A stretch of 64,000 nt of DNA from the NCBI RefSeq assembly GCF_009765865.1, contig NZ_LMUQ01000052.1:280864-344863 (forward strand), given 5' to 3'. Below the pieces are notes generated by a model that saw only the letters and a program-made list of their open reading frames with translations, was not told where the DNA came from and made no database searches. Source of the DNA: Acidisoma sp. L85. Its GTDB lineage: Bacteria; Pseudomonadota; Alphaproteobacteria; Acetobacterales; Acetobacteraceae. This document shows positions 17,755 through 25,197 of this stretch, piece after piece; position 1 is the first letter of the stretch, and each line of letters starts with the position of its first letter. The translations under genes were made by a program, and so were the position numbers.

Positions 17755-17848
17755 GATCCGTCGTGGCACGCGAAGGCGTGCCATCCGCGTCTTGCCTTGG
17801 CCCCGCGAGCAAGACGTGGATGCTCGGCCTTCGCCGAGCATGACGTGG
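17755..17848 (+). repeat. Triple-hairpin interspersed repeat, copy C
   Basis: Same orientation as copy A, in the gap between the convergent LLM gene (ends 17719) and binding-protein gene (ends 17855). The hairpins are TGGCACGC/GCGTGCCA (17764-17783), a middle stem CCGCGTCTTGC/GCAAGACGTGG with one mismatch, and ATGCTCGGC/GCCGAGCAT (17820-17841). The middle stem has GTC/GAC where copy A has GCC/GGC, a compensatory change. Confidence 0.85.
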
Positions 17849-17854
17849 AATTGG

Positions 17855-19096
17855 CTATCCATTCGGCGCGGCAGCGCAGCGTGGGTTGCCGGTATCGGTC
17901 GGGGCGACCGCGATCACGTTCAGGGGCGCGATAAGGGCTGGGCCGATGAAGGGGAACGGATAGGGATTATTGTTTGTGGCGATCACCAAGCCGGTCGGCT
18001 GACCAATCTGCACCTGGTGATCGCAAGCGCGCACAACGAGCGGGCCCGCGATCGACGCGTAGTGCAGGCCTTCCAGCACCTTCTCCACCTTCGCGAAATC
18101 CGTCGATCCCGCCTGGTTCATGGCGATGGCGGCAAGCTCGGTGGAGATATAGGACTTGCCCACGGACGCTGTCGGCCAGGGGATCGGCGTATTGGCATAG
18201 GCATTGTGCCAGGTGGCGACAAAGGCTTTATTCTCGGCGCTATCGATCGTCGGCTGGTAGACATCCGATCCGATATCGCCGATCGCCGCATTGCCAACGC
18301 CCTTGAGGATTTCCGGATCCGCCAGGAAGGTGCCGCCGATGCGGGGCTTCAGCCCGAAGCTGCTGCCCTGGTTGAGCAGCTTGATGAGGTCGGCGCCCCA
18401 ATCGGCCGTCAGCACGAAATCCGCGCCCGACGCCTGGATCTGCTGCAGATAGGGCGAGAAATCCGCCGTCCCGCGAGGATGGAAGACACTGCCGACAACC
18501 TCCACGCTTGGGTCGATCCCCTTCAGCGCGGTTTTGAAGCCGGTTTCGGATTCATGTCCAAACGCGTAGTCCTCATTCAACAGGAACACCTTCTTCACCT
18601 GCGGATAGGCGTGCTGCATGGCATAGACGATGGCCGAGGCATGCATCGAGGTATTGGAGGCGACGCGGAACAGCGCGGGCTGGAAGCGCGCGCCCGTCAT
18701 GTCATCGGCCTCGCCCGCGAAAGCCACCACCGGCACATGGTATTTCTGCCCTACCGCGACTAGAGCATTGACCACGTCCGAGCCCGAAGCCCCGATGATA
18801 GCCTTGGCGTTATCGTTGAGCACCGCATCGGTCACTTTGCGCTTGGTGGTGGCCGCGTTGAGTTCGGTGTCGATGATGTCGAGCTTGATGGGATGGCCAT
18901 TGACGCCGCCGGCCTTGTTGATTTGCTGCACGGCGAATTGCACGCCCGCCAGGTTTTGCGCGTCGGTCACCTTGAACGGTCCCGACTGGATGATCGCCGC
19001 CACAAAGACGATGGGGTCCTTAGCGGCGGCGCGAGCCGGTTGAAGTGCTGCCAGTCCGATCCCGGCCGTCGCGCCGAGTAGAAGGGTCTTGAACAT
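17855..19096 (-). CDS. Liv-type ABC transporter substrate-binding protein
   Basis: Periplasmic binding protein of the branched-chain amino acid/amide family (type I fold), 413 residues, with a signal peptide over about 1-24 ending PARA. The mature part begins with the PIVFVAAIIQSGPF strand and continues with GVQFAVQQINKAGGVNGHPI, the standard opening of this family. The start at 19096 follows a GAGGAAGA ribosome binding site; a longer upstream frame has no such support. It is the last gene of a five-gene minus-strand operon. Members of this family bind amino acids, amides, urea or aromatic compounds, so the ligand is open. Confidence 0.9.
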   Translation of the reverse strand: MFKTLLLGATAGIGLAALQPARAAAKDPIVFVAAIIQSGPFKVTDAQNLAGVQFAVQQINKAGGVNGHPIKLDIIDTELNAATTKRKVTDAVLNDNAKAIIGASGSDVVNALVAVGQKYHVPVVAFAGEADDMTGARFQPALFRVASNTSMHASAIVYAMQHAYPQVKKVFLLNEDYAFGHESETGFKTALKGIDPSVEVVGSVFHPRGTADFSPYLQQIQASGADFVLTADWGADLIKLLNQGSSFGLKPRIGGTFLADPEILKGVGNAAIGDIGSDVYQPTIDSAENKAFVATWHNAYANTPIPWPTASVGKSYISTELAAIAMNQAGSTDFAKVEKVLEGLHYASIAGPLVVRACDHQVQIGQPTGLVIATNNNPYPFPFIGPALIAPLNVIAVAPTDTGNPRCAAAPNG

Positions 19097-19127
19097 GGGT
19101 CTTCCTCGTTCTGATACGCCGTGATGG

Positions 19128-19826
19128 CTAGACTTCGAGAAATTCTCGTCGAATTTCGTGATTGTCCTGAAGGTCGTCGGGCTTACCGTGAAATACGGTC
19201 TTACCCTTGGCCATGACATAGATGCGCGCCGCGATCCGGCTCGCGACGGCGAGCTTGGACTCCACGACAAGGACGGAGGTGCCCGAAGCCGCAAGCGCCA
19301 GAAGCGTCCGTTCGAGGGCCTGCACGATGACTGGCGCCAACCCCTCGGTCGGTTCATCCACCAACAGCACGCGCGGCTCCGCCATCAATGCGCGGCCGAT
19401 CGAAAGCATCTGCTGCTCGCCGCCCGATAGCGTATTGCCCCGCGCGCGCAGCTTTTCCTTGAGCCGGGGGAAGTAGCCGAGCACACGGTCGATGGATGCT
19501 GGCACCTGGCTGCGGTCGTGCCAGATTCCCATCGAGAGATTCTCGGCCACGGTGAGCTTCGGAAAGATCAGCCGCTCCTCGGGAACATAGCCAATTCCAC
19601 GGCGCGCGATGGCATAGGCGGGCAGGCCCGTGATGGCAGCCCCATCCAAAGACACGGCGCCCGCATTGGGGACGAGCAGGCCCATGAGGCATTTCAGGGT
19701 GGTCGATTTTCCGGCGCCATTGCGGCCCAGCAGGCAGACGACTTCGGAGGCCCCGCTGTGCAGGGACACATCCTGTAGGATCTGGCTCCGGCCATAACGC
19801 GCCTGGAGGTGTTCGACCCGCAGCAT
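19128..19826 (-). CDS. livF: ABC transporter ATPase, LivF type
   Basis: 232-residue ATPase energising the Liv-type importer. Walker A GRNGAGKST lies at 34-42, the signature LSGGEQQM near 134, and Walker B VLLVDEPTEGLAP near 153. Its length and motifs are normal for LivF. It starts 2 bases after the LivG stop. The gene name reflects the family, not a proven substrate. Confidence 0.9.
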   Translation of the reverse strand: MLRVEHLQARYGRSQILQDVSLHSGASEVVCLLGRNGAGKSTTLKCLMGLLVPNAGAVSLDGAAITGLPAYAIARRGIGYVPEERLIFPKLTVAENLSMGIWHDRSQVPASIDRVLGYFPRLKEKLRARGNTLSGGEQQMLSIGRALMAEPRVLLVDEPTEGLAPVIVQALERTLLALAASGTSVLVVESKLAVASRIAARIYVMAKGKTVFHGKPDDLQDNHEIRREFLEV

Positions 19827-19828
19827 GG

Positions 19829-20584
19829 TCAGGCCGCCTCCTCGCCGAGGTAGACGCGCCGCACATCCGGGTTGGCATTGATCTCGGCGGGCGTGCCCTC
19901 GGTCAAGACCAGCCCATAGTCGAGCACGGTGATGCGGTCCGAGAGCGCATAGACCACGTCCATGTCATGTTCGACGAGGATAAGCGTCCGCTTGCCGATG
20001 GTGGCCTGAAGTACGGCGATGAGATCGCGGGTTTCGGCTGCCGAAAGGCCGGCCGCCGGCTCGTCCAGAATGATCAGCTCGGGCTGCTGCGCCAGGACTA
20101 GAGCAATATCCAGCCGGCGCTGCATGCCGTAGGGCAAATTGTCCGCGCGTTCCTGCAGGGCGCGGCCCAGACCTACCATCTCGGCGACAGCGGCGACTTC
20201 CGTGAAGATGGTGTCCAAACGCCGGAGCAGGCGCCGCGGACTGACATGCAGCCCGCGATATCGCAGAATGGCATTGCGGATATTCTCGCCGACCGTCATC
20301 TCGCCGAAGAGGCTGAGGATCTGGAACGAACGTGAAATGCCCAGGCGATTGCGCCGGTGGGGTGGTAGACGCCGGATGCTCTTGCCGCGAAACAGGATGT
20401 CCCCCGCATCCGGCTGATGAGCACCCGTAATCACGTTGATCAGCGTGGTCTTGCCCGCGCCGTTTGGGCCGATCAGGCCGCGTCTTTCACCGGCGCGGAC
20501 GGATAGATCCAGATCGACCAGCACCGGGGTGCCCGCAAATGCCTTCGCGATCCCGTCCAGACGGAGCAAGGGAGTCTCAGACAT
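19829..20584 (-). CDS. livG: ABC transporter ATPase, LivG type
   Basis: 251-residue ATPase, partner of LivF. Walker A is GPNGAGKTT near 39-47. The LivG-type signature LPYGMQRRLDIA replaces LSGGQ, as is usual in this subfamily, and Walker B is LIILDEPAAGLS. The gene overlaps livM by eight bases, indicating coupling. It carries the C-terminal VRRVYLGEE tail common to LivG. Confidence 0.9.
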   Translation of the reverse strand: MSETPLLRLDGIAKAFAGTPVLVDLDLSVRAGERRGLIGPNGAGKTTLINVITGAHQPDAGDILFRGKSIRRLPPHRRNRLGISRSFQILSLFGEMTVGENIRNAILRYRGLHVSPRRLLRRLDTIFTEVAAVAEMVGLGRALQERADNLPYGMQRRLDIALVLAQQPELIILDEPAAGLSAAETRDLIAVLQATIGKRTLILVEHDMDVVYALSDRITVLDYGLVLTEGTPAEINANPDVRRVYLGEEAA

Positions 20585-21620
20585 TCGCGGCCGCCTGCGG
20601 GCGCAAGGCGAGGCGCCACAGTGACTTCACAAGGCCAGTGATACCGCCGGGCGCGAAGAGCACGACAAGGATGAAGGCCAGTCCCAGCCAGATCTGCCAG
20701 TGCGGCGTGAGGGCGGAGAGCCAGTCGCTCGCCGCGATATAGACGACCGCGCCGATCAGCGGCCCCCAGAACCAGACGCTGCCGCCGAGGAAAGCGATGA
20801 TGACGACCGTCGTCGAGAAGGACAGGTCGATGCTGTCGGTCGATACGAAGCTGTTGTCGATGGCCCACAGCGCTCCGGCGACGCCTGCAAGTCCTGCGGC
20901 GAGAGTGAAATTCGCGAGCTTCACCCGATGGGTATCGTAGCCGAGGAACGCCGCGCGTTTTTCATTGTGCTTGACTGCCACAACGGCACTCCCAAAGGGC
21001 GTCAGTTCCAGAAGCGCCCAGGCCGCGACCGCCACGGGGATGAGGATGGCAAGCACGAGAAGATAGGTCTCGCTGATGCCGGGACTGTCCAGATGCCAGC
21101 GCGGCAGCAGCATCAGGCTGCTCGGCATGAAGCTGTCCAGCCCGTCCGTGCCCCCGGTCGCCGCATGCCATTTGAATGCGACGGCGTAGAACAATGCCGC
21201 GATCGCGAGCGTCGTCATCGAGAAATACGCGCCTGAGCGGCGCACGCAGATCTGGCCGATGAGGTAGCCGAGGACAGAGGCGGAAAGTCCGGTTGCCAGG
21301 ATGAGGAGCGGGACTGGCAACCCGGCAAAGCTTTGCAGCAACAGGGCTTGCGTATAGGCCGCGAAGCCGAAGAAGGCGGCGTGGCCGAAGGACAGAAGGC
21401 CGGAATATTTGAACAGGATGTTGAAGCTGATGGCGAATAGGCCAAGGCAAACAGCCTGGCCGAGGTCATTGATGGTGGCACGAGAGAACAGTGCGGGAGC
21501 GGCGACGAGCACCGCGAGAAGTGCCACTGTCACCAACGCTTCCACCGTCGCGTGCAGATTCAGTACCTGTGCGCGTCGCGGGGACCGTGCTTCGGCCAAG
21601 GCATCGGGATAGGCCGTCAC
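20577..21620 (-). CDS. livM: ABC transporter permease, LivM type
   Basis: 347-residue inner-membrane permease of the LivM family with about nine to ten hydrophobic segments. It includes the FSGLLSFGHAAFFGFAAY-like stretch near 80-96 typical of LivM and the GGTDGLDSF motif near 165-175. The start is GTG, sharing four bases with the livH stop (GTGA). It pairs with LivH to form the channel. Confidence 0.88.
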   Translation of the reverse strand: MTAYPDALAEARSPRRAQVLNLHATVEALVTVALLAVLVAAPALFSRATINDLGQAVCLGLFAISFNILFKYSGLLSFGHAAFFGFAAYTQALLLQSFAGLPVPLLILATGLSASVLGYLIGQICVRRSGAYFSMTTLAIAALFYAVAFKWHAATGGTDGLDSFMPSSLMLLPRWHLDSPGISETYLLVLAILIPVAVAAWALLELTPFGSAVVAVKHNEKRAAFLGYDTHRVKLANFTLAAGLAGVAGALWAIDNSFVSTDSIDLSFSTTVVIIAFLGGSVWFWGPLIGAVVYIAASDWLSALTPHWQIWLGLAFILVVLFAPGGITGLVKSLWRLALRPQAAANV

Positions 21621-22495
21621 GCGGATTTGGCCCCGAACAATCCGACGGGCCGGAACAGGAGGACGCCACCCAGGACGGTGAACGGGAAGAACATGGCGTA
21701 AGCCGAAAAGAAAACGCTGCCGAAGCCCTGTACGAGCCCCAGCAGACCCGCGACGATGAAGGCGCCCGGCAAGCTGCCTAGGCCGCCGGCAACGACAACG
21801 ATGAACGCCTGGACCAGGGCATCGTCCGCCATGGCCGGGTAAACTCCTTCAAGCGGCGCCATCACCACGCCCGCGAAGGCGGCGAGGTAAAGGCCGACGG
21901 CAAAAACCAGCGTGTAGATGTCGCGAACCTTGAAGCCGAGCGCGCCGACCATCTCGGGATGCACGGATGCGGCGCGGATCACCATGCCGAGGCGCGTGCC
22001 CAACAGTAGGGCCGCGATGACGCAGACGAGGACCATCGCCGCGCCGATAATGAACAGGTGATAGACGGGCAGGGTCGCGCCGAGCACGGTGATGCGCCCC
22101 GCGAGACTTGGCGGCGGCGCGACCGCGAAAGCACTGTCGCCCCAGACCAGCTTGCTCGCTTCCGCGATGACATAGGCGAGCCCGATCGTCAGCAGAAGCT
22201 GCGAGGCATGTCCGGCCCGATAGAGTTTCGCGAAGAGCAGTCTTTCGAGGATGACCCCTGTGACGGCGACCAGCAGGGGAGCGAGCAACAGGGCAGCCCA
22301 GAAGCTGCCGGTGGCGCCCGCGACCGTATAGGCGACGTAGCCGCCCAGCATGTAGAAGGAGGTATGGGCGGCGTTGAGGAAGCCCAGCATGCCGAAGACA
22401 ACGGTCAATCCAGCCGCCACCATGAAGGCAAGGCTCCAATAGGTAAGCGCGTCCAAGGAGCCGGCGACCAACAGGCTCGCGACATGGGAACTCAT
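21617..22495 (-). CDS. livH: ABC transporter permease, LivH type
   Basis: 292-residue permease and first gene of the minus-strand Liv operon. It has the LivH opening (LVAGSLDALTYWSLAFMVA) and the conserved FGMLGFLNAAHTSFYMLGGY region near 34-53. The order livH-livM-livG-livF-binding protein is complete. Its promoter must lie in the 22496-22857 gap. No regulator gene is adjacent. Confidence 0.88.
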   Translation of the reverse strand: MSSHVASLLVAGSLDALTYWSLAFMVAAGLTVVFGMLGFLNAAHTSFYMLGGYVAYTVAGATGSFWAALLLAPLLVAVTGVILERLLFAKLYRAGHASQLLLTIGLAYVIAEASKLVWGDSAFAVAPPPSLAGRITVLGATLPVYHLFIIGAAMVLVCVIAALLLGTRLGMVIRAASVHPEMVGALGFKVRDIYTLVFAVGLYLAAFAGVVMAPLEGVYPAMADDALVQAFIVVVAGGLGSLPGAFIVAGLLGLVQGFGSVFFSAYAMFFPFTVLGGVLLFRPVGLFGAKSA

Positions 22496-22857
22496 CGCGA
22501 AGGCCTGGGTTCCCAGTGGTTTTCGCTACACCTGGCCTCGATAAAAGCACTCACGATAGTGAATTCCCGCCGATCACTCTCCGCACGGCTCAGCTTGGGT
22601 AACCCCTGTCCATAGCTGTCTATACTAACATAGGACGATGACATATGGGTATTTACCCTCTTTGGCGTACGGGTGGCAAGTCGGCACTGTTGTCTCGCCA
22701 GAGAGCTTTGGTGTGGTTGGGGGTGGCCTCGCAGGCGGCCGTGGTCGCTTCGATGAGAGATCCCGCGCTATAAGTCCTCAGTCGAATTTGGGCAGAACCG
22801 ATTCGATCAAGACGGGAACTACCCCAAATATCCTGGTGAAGAATGCGGAGGCCACCC
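22496..22857. other. Divergent intergenic region
   Basis: About 360 bases between livH (minus) and the zinc-finger gene (plus), without a convincing gene. It should hold both promoters. A short palindrome TCAC-GATA-GTGA lies at 22551-22562, 56 bases upstream of livH, and could be an operator. Nothing else stands out. Confidence 0.4.
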
Positions 22858-23166
22858 ATGACCAAGAGATGCACGCACCTCGATCAAATCGCAGTCGTCG
22901 CGCCGAGCGCTCGCGGCTGCACGGAATGCCTGAAGATGGGCGCCGAGTGGGTGCACCTGCGTGTCTGCCGGGTCTGCGGCCATGTCGGCTGCTGTGATGA
23001 TTCCCCTCATCGCCACGCAACCAAGCATTACCACGCCACGAAGCATCCCGTGATTGAAGGCTATGATCCGCCCGAGGGTTGGGGCTGGTGCTTCATCGAC
23101 GAGGTGATCATCGACCTGGGTGACAACACAACACCCCAAGACGGACCTATTCCTCGATTCTACTGA
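22858..23166 (+). CDS. UBP-type zinc finger protein
   Basis: 102-residue cytosolic protein consisting almost entirely of a UBP (ubiquitin-hydrolase-type) zinc finger. The metal residues visible include C5, H7, C21, C24, C37, C40, C45 or C46, and a histidine cluster at H51-H63. In eukaryotes this fold binds the ubiquitin C-terminus; bacterial versions are widespread but of unknown role. An in-frame ATG lies 15 bases upstream, but the GGAGG at 22847-22851 favours this start. No partner gene is evident. Confidence 0.8.
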   Translation: MTKRCTHLDQIAVVAPSARGCTECLKMGAEWVHLRVCRVCGHVGCCDDSPHRHATKHYHATKHPVIEGYDPPEGWGWCFIDEVIIDLGDNTTPQDGPIPRFY

Positions 23167-23302
23167 CGCCGGGGCACTTCGCGCAGCGACAAAGACTATT
23201 CCACTCGAAAAAGTCGAACTAATGCCGACGGGTGTAGTGCGATGTCTGCGGTGTTTTGTGTTCACGGTCGAGCATGACAATCCTCGTATCGACTGGGTCA
23301 GG

Positions 23303-23333
23303 GCGGGCTCAACCTTAGGTTGATGCTGCCCGC
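23303..23333 (+). terminator. Strong hairpin between zinc-finger and lipoprotein genes
   Basis: Arms GCGGGC-TCAACC and GGTTGA-GCCCGC form a 12-pair stem with a four-base bulge (TGCT) and a TTA loop. No T-run follows, so it may be a factor-dependent terminator, an mRNA stabiliser or a small structured RNA. It lies 136 bases after the zinc-finger gene and 75 bases before the lipoprotein gene. Confidence 0.45.
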
Positions 23334-23408
23334 GTGATCGCCTATGTCACCGGATACCGGTCGAGGCACAACGCTCGCGAGCGGATGGCTGAACAGGGAA
23401 TGCACGTT

Positions 23409-23843
23409 ATGAAATTGCACACATATTCCGCCGTCATGGCGCTCGGAGCGGCCATCTCTTTGGCTGCCTGCTCAAGCGCCCCCAAACCTGAGCCTGTCGT
23501 GGCCCCGGCCGTCGTGGCCGCGCCGGCGCCCGTCGCAAGCGATCCTGCCCAGAATCAGGCGTCGCATGATTTGGTCCAGCAGGTTCAGACAGCTCTGAAG
23601 CAGGATCACCTCTACGGCGGCCGCGTCGATGGAGCCTGGGGCCCGCGCACACAGCACGGCGTAACCCTATTCCAGAAGCAACATCAGCTGCCCACGAACG
23701 GCCAGCTTGACGATGCAACCCTGCACGCGATGAACCTCCAGGCGCCGGCGCCCGATACGGCCGCGCCCGCGACCGGCACGGGAAACACGGATACCGCTCC
23801 CCCTGCTGGCGATGACACCGCCGCGCCGTCCACACAGCCCTAA
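23409..23843 (+). CDS. Lipoprotein with peptidoglycan-binding domain
   Basis: 144-residue predicted lipoprotein. The signal peptide ends in a lipobox (SLAACSS), with the acylated Cys near residue 21. A low-complexity Pro/Ala/Val linker follows, then a single PG_binding_1 domain (about 55-115: LVQQVQTALKQ, GAWGPRTQHGVTLFQKQH, GQLDDATLHAM), then an Ala/Thr/Pro-rich tail. The ATG at 23409 has GGGA nine bases upstream, better than the two upstream in-frame ATGs. It probably anchors an envelope protein to the wall; no enzyme domain is present. Confidence 0.8.
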   Translation: MKLHTYSAVMALGAAISLAACSSAPKPEPVVAPAVVAAPAPVASDPAQNQASHDLVQQVQTALKQDHLYGGRVDGAWGPRTQHGVTLFQKQHQLPTNGQLDDATLHAMNLQAPAPDTAAPATGTGNTDTAPPAGDDTAAPSTQP

Positions 23844-24070
23844 GGCTGGTATGTCACCTCCGCACGAGGAATCGTTGCTCTCGTGCGGAGCAAGCGCGCA
23901 CAAAGCGGCATCTTCTCGCCGGGATCACCAACGCAGCCCCGCAACTGGCGGTATCGCCAGCCAAGGACTAAGAGTTATCGCTCGAGAGTTATCCCCTCCG
24001 CGCACACAAAACAGAATTCCCGAGGCTAGGCTGCCCTGCTACCCTCAACGGGCCAGCAGGAAGGTGAATG

Positions 24071-24283
24071 ATGGTCAGATCGGTCGTGAGCGTTGTGCGG
24101 GTTGGAGACGGCCGCTTCGCGATCCTGATGCTCGACCCCGCGGCCGCCGAGCCGCAACATCGGAAAGGTCGCTCGGATGACCCTCACGGCTACACGGAAG
24201 CCGAGCTTCGCTCCATCCTGAGCAAGTGCTACCGCCTGACATCCAGCGAGATCGAGGAGCGCATCGCGGTTGCCCGGAGTTGA
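24071..24283 (+). CDS. Small hypothetical protein
   Basis: 70-residue protein of unknown function. Two adjacent ATG codons (24068 and 24071) follow an AGGAAGG site, and either could be used. The N-terminal half is beta-like (SVVSVVRVGDGRFAILML). The C-terminal half is helical (EAELRSILSKCYRLTSSEIEERI). I do not recognise a named family. The good ribosome binding site and protein-like composition support a real gene. Confidence 0.6.
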   Translation: MVRSVVSVVRVGDGRFAILMLDPAAAEPQHRKGRSDDPHGYTEAELRSILSKCYRLTSSEIEERIAVARS

Positions 24284-24375
24284 TGCGTTAGCTCTCGACT
24301 TTCCGCATTCCGCGCGCGTAGCTTTGTGGACAGATAATCGAGTTATCCCCAAATCAAGCCGAAGGACGCGAGCGG

Positions 24376-24621
24376 GTGACGGCTTCGCACGTGAACAAGC
24401 GCGCCCTCAGAGGAAAATCTGACTCACAGCGCCAAGCGGGCCCGCACGGATCCCAGAAGTCAGGTCGACCTTTTGCGCCACAAAGCGGAGACGTCGCGCC
24501 AAAGCAAACCGTTGACCCGTTCACTGACTACGGTAAACCGACACCATATTTTGAGATGCACTGCCCAAAAATGCCAGCGACGGGGGGATTGCCTCCAGGC
24601 TTCATGAAAAGCGGACAATGA
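24376..24621 (+). CDS. Possible small hypothetical protein
   Basis: 81-residue frame with a GTG start and a weak ribosome binding site. The product is basic and glycine/proline/lysine-rich, without recognisable motifs. It lies between a small hypothetical gene and a region with little coding signal. It could be spurious. Confidence 0.28.
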   Translation: MTASHVNKRALRGKSDSQRQAGPHGSQKSGRPFAPQSGDVAPKQTVDPFTDYGKPTPYFEMHCPKMPATGGLPPGFMKSGQ

Positions 24622-24946
24622 CTCGGATTGCACCAACTTCGTGTCGGGGTGCTTCCGAAATGACGGCGCCTATTCGGGGACGGCCGAAGGCGGAACCTGC
24701 TCTAAAATTCTGTAAGTGGCTGTAGCGAGGCAGCTAGAAGGCCTATGCCAGTAGTCCGTGATTGCAACTGCCGAACCGCAAGGCGCCTCCCCGCCGCCAG
24801 CCGCCCACGACCGCTGGGGCGTTTCCTCCGAGCCTCTAACTCTACGTCGAAAAGCTAAGTTGCAGCAGGCTCCGGCGAGGATAATCTCAAAATATAGTCT
24901 TGATCGTCCATATATTTAATTGAAGAGAACATTTTAGGACAGAGTC
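24622..24946. other. Intergenic region, mostly featureless
   Basis: About 325 bases with no gene I can support. Its downstream end is A+T-rich and contains an inverted repeat (AAATATA at 24890-24896 and TATATTT at 24911-24917) shortly before a small exported ORF. A promoter for that ORF is plausible but not clear. Confidence 0.4.
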
Positions 24947-25087
24947 ATGTTACGGACTATGGGGTTAGCGATGTTCCTCGCGAGCGGTCTCTTGTTAACG
25001 CTGGCGATTTTAGGGTCACCCGGGTCTAGATTGGATGTTCCGACCAGCATCTTCGATAGACAAGCCGCGTATCTCGCGGGCCAGTGA
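24947..25087 (+). CDS. Possible 46-residue exported or membrane microprotein
   Basis: Short reading frame with AGGA eight bases before its ATG. The 46-residue product begins with MLRTMGLAMFLASG, a hydrophobic stretch to about residue 20 resembling a signal peptide or membrane helix, then a polar tail rich in Ser, Arg and Asp ending LAGQ. An A+T-rich patch precedes it. It is too small for confident prediction. Confidence 0.35.
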   Translation: MLRTMGLAMFLASGLLLTLAILGSPGSRLDVPTSIFDRQAAYLAGQ

Positions 25088-25152
25088 CTCGGAGACTTCG
25101 CCAAACGCGGCGTTAGGCGATTCGCTGGCCTACAGAGACTAGGGATCGAGAA

Positions 25153-25179
25153 GGTGAAGAGGCCCCGAGCCTCTTCACC
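25153..25179. terminator. Terminator of the 25.2-28.9 kb ABC operon
   Basis: Perfect 11-base stem GGTGAAGAGGC/GCCTCTTCACC around a five-base loop, 18 bases after the stop of the minus-strand ATPase gene. Read on the minus strand it is followed by TTCTC. It could also stop plus-strand transcription from the small ORF upstream. Confidence 0.7.
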
Positions 25180-25197
25180 CAGCACGCTCTCAAGACG

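Noticed and set aside
17792-18763. 323-codon plus-strand open frame opposite the Liv binding-protein gene
   Set aside because: The minus strand encodes a clear binding protein with signal peptide; the plus frame has no domain and begins in the hairpin repeat.
22638-22997. 119-codon plus-strand frame across the livH/zinc-finger gap
   Set aside because: It has no ribosome binding site, low-complexity composition, and runs into the zinc-finger gene in the wrong frame.
23120-23323. 67-codon plus-strand frame overlapping the end of the zinc-finger gene
   Set aside because: It starts inside the zinc-finger gene, lacks a ribosome binding site and ends in the hairpin. It has some protein-like segments but not enough to call.
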